Assembly: GCA_014529385.2 (NCBI GenBank)
Contig: CM043949.1
Span: forward strand, 111,331,977 to 111,395,976
Source of the DNA: Adiantum capillus-veneris
Lineage: Eukaryota; Streptophyta; Polypodiopsida; Polypodiales; Pteridaceae
Length of the DNA stretch: 64,000 nucleotides
Direction of reading: 5' to 3'
Below the pieces are notes generated by a model. It made no database searches and was not told the DNA's origin. It worked only from the letters and a program-made list of their open reading frames with translations. Every line of letters begins with the position of its first letter. Position 1 is the first letter of the stretch. The position numbers were made by a program, and so were the translations under genes. This document shows, piece after piece, positions 1 to 11,112 of this stretch.

Positions 1-6
1 GATAGG

Positions 7-1419
7 CTAGAGCATGTAAGTGTGAGTACAATTTCCTCTTTCAGCCAAGAACGTGGTTTTGCAGTTGGGGGAAATATGGGTGGTGTAGTGTATGAAGTGT
101 GACCCACCGGATTTCTCCCAATCTGTAATACATTGGCGTTTGAGAAAAGCTTCATTCACTTGGGAGTCAAATGAAGCATCATGTAGCAAGTGTAATGCAT
201 CCCATCTCCCAAACCACTTCTTTATGTTTTGCATCCATCTCGTGCTCAAGATCTTGCTTTTATGCATCTTTTGAACTTTTTTGCTTACTTCCCATGCAAT
301 TGTAGGAAGTCAATGTGAGGGGTTTTGACACGTCTTTATCATGTACTCCACAACCCTTTCCATGCCCATAACCTCAATTGGAAGAGATCCCAACTCAAGA
401 AGTAGGAGCATATATGTTTTTTGTGTCTTAACTTGGAGAAAGTTTGTAAGAAAACACTTTTGGACATCCTCAAACTCTTTCCAAGTAGACTTTGAGATGC
501 TCCTACCCCACATTTCAACTCCATAAAGAAGAACTGGTGTCAATAATTCATCAAAAAGGTACTTCTTGAGAACCCAACACTTGATGTTTCCCGCATTACA
601 CATGTTCTCAAATGCATAATATGATCTCTTTCCTGCTTCCAAACAACGTATAGCACATTTGTGCCACTTGTGATTGGATGGAACCATAAGTCCAAGGTAC
701 TTAAAGCTCTAAACAACTTAAAGTGTCTCATTGTTGTAAAATGCATGGCTTCTCCATATGGTTGGTTTTCACAAGCATAACACTTGTTTTTGATTCATTC
801 ACAATCAGCCCACTATACAAGCAAAAGTTCTCAAGGACAACCATAAGCTTTTGTGCATCTTCTAAAGTGTGTGCTAGAAGCACTACATCATCCGCACACA
901 ACAAAAGCATGATTATTTCATTGCAAATAGTGACCTCTTCAATGCCTTCTTCTTGCATAAAGTCAAGCACCATTTGTTCCAATTGATTGATGCATAGACC
1001 AAAGAGAGTTGATGACAATGGACATCCTTGTTTAACCCCAATAGTGCTTACAAATGTTTTTGAAATTTCTCTTCCCATTCGCAATTAACAAATCACCTTC
1101 TCATCGATTCTCATCCTTGTTTAACCCCAATAGTGCTTAGAAATGTTTTTGAAATTTCTCTTCCCATTCGCAATTAACAAATCACCTTCTCATCGATTCG
1201 AGAAACCACAAACATAAACTCACTTGGCACTTGGAGTCCTTCCATCCTTCTCCACAAATTGTTACGTGGAATCATATCAAAGGATTTCTTAAAGTCCACA
1301 AAACAACAATTCAATCGCTTGTCTTTCAACCGACTCCATGAGAACACGAAGAGTGACAAGATGATCAATGGTGCTATGGAATCAACAAAAACCCACTTCT
1401 CCTTTTGCACGTTTGTCAT
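7..1419 (-). pseudogene. LINE (non-LTR retrotransposon) ORF2 remnant
   Basis: Decayed reverse transcriptase of a non-LTR retrotransposon, read right to left. The piece at 1174-1419 has an RT block ending in DFKKSFDMIPRNNLW. The next piece (728-1084) has GVKQGCPLSSTLFGLCIN and the catalytic block CADDVVLLA at about 887-898, where most LINEs have YADD. Further downstream, 310-687 contains LLYGVEMWG, typical of the region after RT in plant LINEs, and 7-267 ends in KSGGSHFIHYT, a LINE C-terminal style motif. Reading frames are broken between these pieces, partly by an 89-bp tandem duplication. No endonuclease domain or poly(A) tail lies inside the window, so the element is truncated or continues beyond base 1. 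Assignment to LINE is firm; the clade is not determined. Confidence 0.85.
1023..1199. repeat. 89-bp tandem duplication inside the LINE
   Basis: The segment 1023-1111 is repeated at 1112-1199 with about one mismatch. The period of 89 bp is not a multiple of three, so it shifts the RT reading frame exactly where the frame changes. Confidence 0.9.
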
Positions 1420-1489
1420 TCTCTTTAGCCTAAATCACTAACCTGCAAAAGGAATTATAGATGGAGCAAAGATAGTGAATGCATATGGT

Positions 1490-2804
1490 CAAAGGGTCTC
1501 TAGCCGTGGAAGAAAGAATGAAAGCCGAACACACATCTCTTCATAAAGAACAAGAAGAACTCCATAAGAATCTGGCAACACTACAAGAGACGATGGTTAA
1601 CATGGTAGAGGAAGCTATTCAACGAGATACACTGGACCAACGATAGATCATAGAATTACAAAGAGAAATAGCAAAATTAAGGACACAAAAATCAGAACCA
1701 GGGCCGAGTGGAGCAAGAAAAAATGCCAGAGATGAGCAAATGGAAATTCCGGAGGGTGCCAAAGATGTGCAGCACCAAGAAGAACAAATGGAGACAGAGG
1801 TAGAAGAAACACAACCATTGACCGTGGAGGAGGAGACATGTCTCTAGATTTTGATAGAAAAGGCCACAGTAGAGGACCACAAGGTAGCCTTTGAATGGGA
1901 ATCAAGAATGTTGTATTCTGTAGGAGTCCAAGAGCTAGACGCAAATATCTTAGGGAGGAATCGATGCAACCCACACTCCCATATACTCTCCTAAAGTATG
2001 ACGTGATAACAATAAAGAAGAGAGTTGAAGCAGAAGCTTTGGAGCCAATATATGAGAAAGATGTCAAGAATACAGAGGCTGTTGCAGCGAAAATAGTGGA
2101 CTCTCAACCAAAATGGAGGAAAGCCTGGCTCATAAAGTATCCACGATTTTTGAAATACTTGGTGGAGGCCCCAAAAATCATTCGGGGTGACCTCTTATTC
2201 TGCCCTGTCCCTCATGTCCTCACTTGGGAAAATCATTTAAAAATCCTAAAGAAACATCCAAACTGACTTAACTATCCCTCTATGCCACCACCCAAGGAAG
2301 GAGAGAGAATAAGTGTCTCTTATATGGTGAAAAATCTGAAGGGCACCATTAAGATCTTCACTGGATCTCCAGAATTGACGTGTGTAATGATCAAAAAAAT
2401 CTTCAAAACCTTGTTGGCTTGCATTGAAGTGTTCGCGCCTTCTAAAGCTACAGACTCAACACTCCTATCAACGGGCGACACTGTCACCCCAATGACATAC
2501 GATTTGTCAAAACAGCCATCTTTAGAGGTCTTACATCTACTATATCAAAGAATCATGTTTTTCCCAGCTATCACATGCAAGCTTTTGAAGAAGCTTTCTA
2601 CATGGTATTCTTTACTTACGACAACAAAATGTTCCGCCCAATAGTCACTTTGGGGAATATAAGCTACAAATCATACCTGAAGTTGCTAAAGCCACGAGGG
2701 TTCCATTGACAGAAGGACAACTTTCATTGAAGGAGAAGATCAAGACACTTCATGTCAAGGATGACATGGACGCGGAAGGGGTGAGTGTTGACAGCGAAAC
2801 ATAG
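1490..2804 (+). pseudogene. Decayed coding region of unknown family, coiled-coil N-terminus
   Basis: A stretch with coding character but several stops and frame changes. From about 1490 one frame reads a charged coiled-coil-like segment (KEQEELHKNLATLQE, then LQREIAKLRTQ), followed by a Glu/Gln-rich linker. The open frame then passes through 1895-2644 (containing KWRKAWLIKYPRFLKYLVEA and VSYMVKNLKGTIKIFTGSPE), with one TGA at 2264-2266. After another shift it continues with GEYKLQIIPEVAKATRVPL to a stop at 2802-2804. I do not recognise the family. The layout of coiled coil, hydrophobic domain and lack of polymerase recalls the accessory or gag-like ORFs of plant retrotransposons, and other retroelements surround it, but that is inference. 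A GA microsatellite follows about 185 bp downstream. Confidence 0.45.
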
Positions 2805-2987
2805 AAGAAGTTTTCCCAATTTGTTGTATCATTATTTTTGAAGCAGAGTGATATTTTTTGTAATATTTGAGCAGCCATTAGATTTTGCAGGAACAAGCCT
2901 CTAAGGAGGAATGTATATAAGTCAAATTTTGTAACCCTAAGCCTAAGTTTTGAATTAATCAATTTAGTGTTTCACTGTGTGCTGTGT

Positions 2988-3664
<677 letters not shown>

Positions 3665-4689
3665 CTGTGGCGTACCCGCCAATAATACCCCACAATTAGT
3701 GTAGACCAACGGACCACATATCAGTTGGGAGACTCCTCGAGAAGTTTTTGAGCTTTTTTTAGAGCACCACATCTGGTATACATATCAACTTATATGTAAC
3801 CAAGTGTAGTAATTTTTTCCCAGCAATCCTTTTTTGGAAATATATTCATGAATTTGCTCCCCCTAGTTGATGGCTTTTACATTGCCACATGTTTTTAATT
3901 AGCTGAAAAAAATCATCATGTTCAAGGAGAATGCCTCTCTCTACATCCAATCTAAACACATCAAAGCCTTGATTGTGGCCATTTTGGGAACATCGTACTA
4001 GAACTGCATTCCAGACAAAGATTACATATTGTCACCAAAAGCTTTAGGTGATTTGCCAAGAAGTGGCCAACACTACATCACTTCCAAACAGACGTTGTGT
4101 ATAGTTTCCTATGCCTCTGAGACACCTCAACATGATTGGTGCAAGATTTGTTTATGGCAAACACCATAACTTACATCACACGGCCTCCTCCATAATTTGT
4201 ATGTAAGTTGTGGACATGCTACTTCTAGAGAGCTGAATATTGTTTTTCTTTTCCTCTCCATTGACTGTTAGACCATACAAGACCCCTTTCCCCTTTATCT
4301 GTAGCAACCGCTTGCCATACCATATGGATGTCTCCCAAACATGTTGCTCATGAAATTCATCTTTCAATAAACCACAACAAGAAAAATGCTTCATGTCAAA
4401 CTCTCAAATGTTGTAGCTAGCAGCTTCTTCTTGAAACATTTCCGTGGATTCATACTGTGTCTTTGGAACATTTGTTGATGTGCATTTGACATACATATCC
4501 ACTAACGCATAGTTCCCTCCCCCAATAGATCTTGTTTAATGATATCGTCATATATTTTCTCTCCTTTTCCAAGTGGTTGAATTCTAGAACAAGCTTCTAA
4601 AAGTTATGCAAAGGTGAGTGCATTAAGGGAACATGTTACGATGCATCTACATATAGAAACTCAAAGCATCTGGATCTTTGCCATGTTCA
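3665..4689. repeat. 1-kb tandem duplication, copy 1
   Basis: Non-coding sequence of about 1 kb. It starts near CAATTAGTGTAGACCAACGG and is matched in the same order by 4690-4733 plus 13131-14045. Shared blocks include CATCTGGTATACATAT, GGCTTTTACATTGCCACATG and the ACATGTTGCTCATGA region. Many point differences and small indels show the duplication is old. No function is visible. Confidence 0.7.
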
Positions 4690-4733
4690 ACATACCGCAC
4701 AATCAGTGTAGACCAAAGGGACCACATCACAAT
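4690..4733. repeat. 1-kb tandem duplication, copy 2, left fragment
   Basis: The start of copy 2 (CGCACAATCAGTGTAGACC) directly follows copy 1. It is cut at 4733 by the insertion of the LTR element; the last five bases, ACAAT, are the target-site duplication. Confidence 0.7.
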
Positions 4734-5126
4734 TGTAATGACTATTGCCCGCACTGGAGCAATAGGCATTACGGGAATGATTACCCGCAACTACATTATA
4801 TGAACATCAACATATAGAATGACAAGAGAAGGAAGTACACAGTACACAGGCACAGAACACCTCTTGCTTCATTTATGTATATCCCAGACTCAGAGTTACA
4901 ACAGTGCATGCCATGAATATCATAGAGATTGGTTAAGTTACATCAAAAGACAGGTATGCCCCTCCATATAAAACCGCTGCTCCAGCGCAGATCGGGAACG
5001 GTGCACACACTCCTGTCCCATGATATCCCGTGAAGAACTGCCGCTACGGCCACCGCATACCGCATGACTCCTGATCCGCAGTGTCCAGGCCTCTGCAGCA
5101 CCGCATGTGCGGCTAATGCCGTAACA
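4734..5126 (-). repeat. 3' LTR of the 4734-13130 element
   Basis: 393 bp with TG...CA ends, closely matching 12748-13130 except for point changes and a deletion of about 10 bp in the other copy. The left flank ACAAT is the target duplication. Confidence 0.93.
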
Positions 5127-5160
5127 TCTGGCACGCACGGTGGATTGCGCGAACCCACAC

Positions 5161-7201
5161 TCAGCGCCTCCGGTTGGAAGGTTCCGGTGGTTGCTCTGCA
5201 CCCTGCTCTGGTGAAGAGGAAATATCAATATAGCCAAAGCCTCTAAAATCTGCAGTATGTGCCCGATAGACCTCATCCAGAAGATGTGGATCTATCTGAA
5301 TTTGTTCCGGCCAGGCAGCCCGAGGAATAAACTACGTTGGCAAAGAGATAGATTGAGGCGGCTGTGGCAGAGGAGCAAGAGGTGTATGTAACGGATAATA
5401 GCGAGAAAGGTATCTATTAAGAGAAGACCAAAATGGAGGGCAAGGTGGTAGACAGAGAGAAAAAGAATGAGCTAAGGTCTCCACCCAAAAACAGACCCTG
5501 CACCGCTCCTTACGAAATCGACAAATCATTTTCTACAAACAAGATACATGAGCCTGGGCTTCAGCACAATCCTCTATAGCTTGTACCCAATCAGCAACAT
5601 CAAAATCCTCGGGAACAACACTCTTACCTCTGTCAGTGTTGGATGACTCGGGTTGGTGCACCACAACCTGCTGAGTGGGTGGCTGCGCTCTCACCTCAGC
5701 AGCCAAGCGTGTGCTCCACTACCAATGCATCCAAATCAGCCATGTTGATCATTACATCGCCAAGGTGCGAGGTTAAGTAAGAGGCTAGGCTATGCTGTGT
5801 TCTCAACTGAAGAAGTTCCTGTTGGATAGAGGCCACAAACTCAGCATTAGCCTGTCTTAACATTTGTATTTTTCCCTCTTGCTGGCGAGTTGTGACAGTC
5901 AGCTCTTCATTCTGAGTGGTTAACTCGGCAATGCGAGTTTGTGAAGCCACTACCAGCGCTTCCAACTCATTGACTTGTCCTTCTATGGTTGGGGCTGGCC
6001 AGGCCGCACGAATAGACTCTGCAAGTCTGCTCAAAAATGTGTCGCATGCCTGTAATTGGTCAGCAGGGGCCACTGCTGTCGTAGCCTCCCAGGGTAGCAC
6101 TGCGGGGAGAGTACCTCCTGTCGAGGCAGCCACATTAGTAGTGCCCGAAGTTTCTGGTTGAGCAGAGATATCCGCAACCGGAGAAGAGCTCGTCCGCAAA
6201 GGAGTAGCATTGCTCACTCTCTCTTGCATTCGGCGATGCCAGTGAGCCACCGCAGAATCTCTCGAAACAAGAGATATAGTTGCCGGAGGTGGTGTCAAAA
6301 ATTGATGTTTCTCCCTGCCGCGCTTGTGGCTTGCTGATCCTGCACCTGCAGTGACCATCTCTTGGGCTCCAGAAGATACCACTGTTGTCGATGGACCAGG
6401 CAAATCCCCAACGCCCACCTGCTACTGCTGTGTTTCCCTCTCAGCCGGCACTGCCAAGCTTTGTGTTTGCGACAGCGGAGCATTAGTGCCTTGGACCATC
6501 AAGAGATCATCTTCAAAGTGGTAGAGAGAACGCAGGGCGAGAGGAAAAACTTCTCTCAACGGAAAAATCAATGTGATCAGTTGGCCCACCTTTGTATTGG
6601 TTGGGGTATTCCTCCCCAATTGTGCCATGACTCGTTGGCATTCCGCCAACAGTCATTCTCTGACCACCGCTGCCCAAGCTACTAGCCCAAAGTTGGCCGA
6701 ATGCAACACATTTCTTTCTCGGGTCGAAATGGTATAAGTTTTGGCCTGTAGCCAAATGGCCTCGAGAAACCACCTATATGCATCCCTGGTTGCTACATCT
6801 GACAATCTTGACAGTTTATACTCCCCTTTGACCTTCAAACCAAATTCTTTTTCTACATCTGCCGCAGGGATCACATGAGAGGTGTGCACCACGCCATCGT
6901 TGGGCAAACAACAACACCTTGAAATCCTTTCTGCTGTCAACTGAATCTGCTGATTATTCAGCACCACCATATTACCATCAGCGAGTTGCTCAATCAAACC
7001 TACTGCCTGTGGGTGAACTGGGATTCCTTGCCAATCCAGGTTGGCGAACACACGCAGCCGCAAGTCTTGCAGCCATGCATCCACTCGTCGAAGCGCGAGC
7101 TGCTGCATGGGAGTGAAAGGGACACATTGCAGAAGGGAAGTTGTCATGGTGGCGATGAGATGAAGGAGCAGAGAGTAGAGCACTAAGAGCGCACGACACA
7201 A
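5161..7201 (-). pseudogene. Extra ORF between integrase and 3' LTR
   Basis: A coding region of about 680 codons, in the same sense as pol. Frame one runs from an ATG at 7201 to 5696 with in-frame stops near 6653 and 6422. A one-base shift near 5700 then continues it (AEVRAQPPTQQVVV, VPEDFDVADWVQAIEDC) to a TGA at 5161-5163, 34 bp from the LTR, with further stops on the way. The N-terminal part (MTTSLLQCVPF to NFGLVAWAAVV) looks globular and contains AERISRCCCLPNDG, resembling plant transposon-associated domains. The middle is Ser/Pro/Thr-rich. A long coiled coil follows (QVNELEALVVASQTRIAEL, then LTTQNEELTVTTRQQEGKI), then a proline-rich tail. No signal peptide or transmembrane helix is obvious, which argues against an envelope-like product. 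Its position matches where Athila and SIRE elements keep a third gene. Function unknown. Confidence 0.75.
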
Positions 7202-7414
7202 GAAACAAGAGAACCATAATAAAAATCATCTGCATGCAGTAGTAACCTTTCCACAATGAGTTCCCAAAATAGGGCGATCCACGTTGTCACAACCATCATA
7301 GATCCTTCCCCGCTGTCCAAGATTGCATGCAAAAGAATCCCCAATCATGATTAGGGCGGCTTCCGGCTCTTGTACCACAGCAAAGGGGCACTGAATCGTG
7401 GTAGGTGAAACATA

Positions 7415-8847
7415 ATGGCGTAGTCTGAAACCATTGACCCGCACATAAATAACCTCCCCCCTTAAATCCGCCAAATAAAAAGAGATGGGTCCGCACGCTT
7501 GAAAAATCCAAAATGGTCCTGACCACCGTAATTTAAGCCTCCTTGACATCTTCCCGAGACAGGAATTTAAGACAAGGACCAGCTATCCCCGAACAAATTG
7601 CCGTGCTTTTGGCTGATCCAGCCATTTTTTTTGCCTAGACTGCAGATCCTGCAGCACCGCAAAACTATTCAGCCGCCTCTTCATCCAATTCCTGCAAAAC
7701 ATCCAATCGATAAATCACAGAATCCTCCGGAAGAAGCCGATCCACAATCAACCTCCGCATACTCGGAATCACATGCTCCACCGAAGTGATTGCCTCCATG
7801 CCAAATGCCAACTTAAAAGGAGTCAATCCTGTTGCTACTTTATAAGCTGTCCGATAGACCCATAAGGCGGAAGGAAGTTTCACATCCCAGTCCGTCCAAT
7901 GCATATTCACCAACTTTGTTAAAATCCGAATCAATTGCTTATTAGTTGATTCTGCTTTCCCATTCGCCTGACGATAATATGGAGAAGATTTTCTGTGTAA
8001 TACAAAATAAAACCGCAGCATTCTCTCCATCACCTTATTCAAAAAATGACTTCCCCTGTCACTAACCAACTCAATAGGGCAGCCATATCTAGAAAAGATA
8101 TCCTTATATAAGCATCCCGCCACAGAAACTGCAGTGTTGTCTTTCAAAGGCCATGCGTCCACCCATTTGGTAGCGTAATCCGTGGCTGTGAAGATATACT
8201 TATTTCCTGTGTAAGCTGCCACTGGTTTAAAAGGACCAACAAAATCCAAACCCCACTTTTGAAAAGGCTCCAAAGGCAGAACTGACTGAAAAGGAATTCT
8301 GGACCGTTCGGTAGGTTGCCCCAACCGCTGACACACATCACACTATTGCACATAATTTCTCGCATCCTGAAACAATGTGGGCCACCATAATCCAGATTGG
8401 AGAACCTTTCGAGCTGTGATTAATGCTGCAAATTGACCTCCCGCAATACCAATATGGACTTCCTCTAATACTGCTTCCTGCTCCTGTGGTAGCACACATC
8501 GGAGTAACACTTCTGCCACTGTACGATAATAGAGCTTCCCCATAATAATCTCAAAATCCCGGCTTCTGATAGCCATATGTTTCCTCTGATGGCTAGACAA
8601 GAAAGAAGGCATTTCTCCGCTGTCGAGAAAGTGAAACATCTCCTCATACCATGTCCATGGAATGCTAGGAATAACCCTCGCCTGTTACGGGACTGTGCTA
8701 TCCTCTGCAGCTACTCTTGTTAGAAACAGAGACGCATCCGGAAATTCATCAGCTACACCCGTTGGCGGCTCTCCGGAATCTAACCTAGATAGGTAGTCAG
8801 CCACCGCATGCTGGGCCCCTGGGCGATGTATGACCTCAAAGTCAAAT
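7415..8847 (-). pseudogene. Ty3-type integrase with C-terminal domain
   Basis: Integrase of the 4734-13130 element. The frame opens with the end of the RNase H connection (LQEFDFEVIHRPG), then the zinc-binding region HIGIAGGQF...CDVCQR. The second histidine of the usual GGHF is Gln here, and a stop at 8343-8345 sits just before CDVC. The catalytic core has GLDFVGP (Asp at about 8246), VSDRGSHF (Asp at about 8060) and NGKAESTNK (Glu at about 7952), a DX35E spacing. After a frame change the C-terminal fold RRLKLRWSGPFWIF...VNGFRLRHY ends near 7415. No chromodomain follows. The enzyme would insert the cDNA into the genome; this copy is broken by at least two stops and one frameshift. Confidence 0.9.
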
Positions 8848-10082
8848 TCCTGCAGCAAAAGCACCCAGCCATCTGGCCAATCTTCCCGTCAAATTTTGTT
8901 GCCTTACCAGGTATAAAAGAGCCGAATGGTCCACATGGAAGAAAAAACGTCGGCCCAACAGATAGTGCCGGAATTTCTTCACTGAATAAATCATCCCTAA
9001 ACATTCCCTTTCAGTTACGAAATAATTTCTTTCCGTAGATGATAATTGTCTACTGGCATAATAGACAGGTCCGAACCATCCTTGACTTTGTTCCTGCATC
9101 AGCACACTGCCAATAGCTCGATCCGAAGCATCCACGAACACATGAAAATCCTCACCCCAATTTGGTTCCAGCATAATCAGAGCTTTGGATAGCTACAGTT
9201 TTAATCTCCAAAAAGCCAAATCACATTCTTGTGTCCATTAAAAATCTATAGCATGAGCTGCCTGAGTAATCGGGATTGCCAAATGCGCAACAAACCGCAA
9301 ATGCCTCCCATGCCATCGGGCTTGACCCAGGAAAATCTAACATTGCTTCTGGTTCCGCGGTGCAGGCGCTTCCATAATTGCGACAATGTTATCCGGATCC
9401 ACAGAAATACCATCTTCAGAAATGATATGCCCCAGTAACCTGCCACTGCGGACAGCAAATGCACACTTTAAAGGATTCAAACTGAATTTCACCTCTCTGC
9501 ATTTCATAAAGCATAACGTAATTGTTTCAAATGCTCCAATTGTGCTTCAAAAACACTGAGATCATCCAGAAAAATCCTCATAAAATCCGTCAAATAAGGC
9601 CCAAATATTTGAAACATATCCCTTTGAAAAGTGGAAGGTGCATTCCGCAATCCAAACCACATTACTATACAAGCAAATACTCCCCATGCGGTAATAAAAG
9701 CTATTTTTGGCTGATCCCACAATGCCATTCGGATTTGATTATATCAACTAAATCCATCCAAAAAAGTATACATCTCATGTCTTGCTATATCATCCAAAAT
9801 GGAATCCAAAAACGGAAGAGGAAAAGGATCTGGAACAGTAGCTGCATTCAATTTCCGGTAATCCACACAAATTCGAATTTGCTTATTTCTCTTTGGTACG
9901 ACCACAATTGGAGAAATCCACTCCGGATTATCAATAGGGGTAATAAAACCCACTTCCAACAGGCGATCAATTTCCATCTTAACTTGCTTTGCCACATTCG
10001 GATTCATCCTGTATGAGTGCTGCTTCACTGGCACCGCATCCGGTTTGAGATTGATCGTGTGTTGATAAAACTTAGGATCCAA
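8842..10082 (-). pseudogene. Ty3-type reverse transcriptase and RNase H
   Basis: Pol section of the 4734-13130 element. The RT begins near HTINLKPDAVPVKQHSYRM and shows EWISPIVVVPKRN, RICVDYRKLNAATVPDPFPL, FGLRNAPSTFQRDM and the catalytic box RIFLDDLSVF (Asp-Asp of the YxDD motif with Leu-Asp-Asp here). A stop at 9744-9746 follows FLDGFS, and a frameshift lies near 9500. After the shift the thumb or connection reads GHIISEDGISVDPDNI. The RNase H has FVDASDRAIGSVLMQ, YYASRQLSSTERNY and HVDHSALLYLVRQQ. A single RNase H is present, unlike the Tat-type element at 26-35 kb. Not functional as read. Confidence 0.9.
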
Positions 10083-10329
10083 TCCCTACATATCCGCATA
10101 TTCCCATGCGAAAACATCCTTAAACTCTGTCAATAACTTGATCAAATCATCTCTAAAACTTGCCTCCAACTGCTTATTAATGTATATGGGCTACGACTCC
10201 GCTTGCTCCCCAAGAAAAACCTTCTCTAATTCATCTTCCTTAATTAACCCTTGTAATTTTTCCCATTTGCGCCTCAAACGCTCGTTCTTGCTGAATCACG
10301 TCCTCCAATGATTCAGGACTCGGAAGCAC

Positions 10330-11112
10330 CTATTGTTGCTCCCCTATTCCTCCTGGAGTTCCTGAAACCCCCACCGAATTCCCTTTCGAAATCAGAGAAA
10401 TATCCGCAAGGTATAGAGAAACCAAATCCGGGTTAGCTTTGAGAAATTGTTCCTCTTCATCCTCTTCTAATCCTTCCACCATATTAACTGTCTCAGCTAT
10501 CACCGGCCATGCTGCCTGAACTGGTTGTCGGCATGTTCTCAGCATCACCCACAATTTTCTTTTACCCTTCTTTACTGCAAGCATATTTGCTTCCCAATTA
10601 TGCTTTACCCTCGCTTGTCGTAACCAGGGTCTTCCCAAGATAATGTGATAATCTTGATTATGATCTTCAATATTCAAGACTACTAAGGAAACAATAGAGG
10701 ATAAGCCCGCCACATCCAAAACAATGCCCCAAAGTAAACCCACTGGTTGCACTCTTCTTTGATCTGCCATGCGGACTACAAAGGGTACAGGTTCCCAATC
10801 ACTGAGACCAAAACGCTCACACTCTGCTTGGGTGATAATGTTTACCCCCGCTCCTCCATCCAAGAGTACCTTGTCAATGTATGTGCCATGGTATCGAACT
10901 GAAAGCTCCGGAATTCGGGTATCTGTGATTCTATTCGCCAGCAACGGGACTGAATCATCATCCTCGCTTTCAACCTTCCCAATGGCGATTTCCCGCAGCT
11001 CAGTGGCCAATTGTCGCAGCAATGCATTATGGAAATTCGGGACTAATTCAGCAATGGACCCAGAGGTACTTGAATTGGTGACATAAGAACCTCTTTCCAA
11101 AGTGAATTCCAC
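10330..11112 (-). CDS. Retropepsin-type aspartic protease region
   Basis: A 260-residue open frame between gag and RT. The active site is LLDGGAGVNIITQ, with the catalytic Asp at about residue 85 (near 10860); most retropepsins have DSG or DTG, so DGG is a variant. The flap region and a hydrophobic beta strand follow, then the hallmark C-terminal HIILGRPWLRQ. The last 60 residues are acidic. Frame changes relative to gag on one side and RT on the other show that the original gag-pro-pol fusion has been broken. The product would process the polyprotein. Fold assignment is firm; activity with DGG is uncertain. Confidence 0.85.
   Translation of the reverse strand: MEFTLERGSYVTNSSTSGSIAELVPNFHNALLRQLATELREIAIGKVESEDDDSVPLLANRITDTRIPELSVRYHGTYIDKVLLDGGAGVNIITQAECERFGLSDWEPVPFVVRMADQRRVQPVGLLWGIVLDVAGLSSIVSLVVLNIEDHNQDYHIILGRPWLRQARVKHNWEANMLAVKKGKRKLWVMLRTCRQPVQAAWPVIAETVNMVEGLEEDEEEQFLKANPDLVSLYLADISLISKGNSVGVSGTPGGIGEQQ

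Noticed and set aside
4938-5276. 112-codon minus-strand frame across the LTR edge
   Set aside because: It overlaps the LTR and the end of the extra ORF in another frame, with no domain of its own.
5161-7201. Envelope-like gene
   Set aside because: Position fits, but no signal peptide, fusion or transmembrane segment is apparent; a coiled-coil protein of unknown role is safer.
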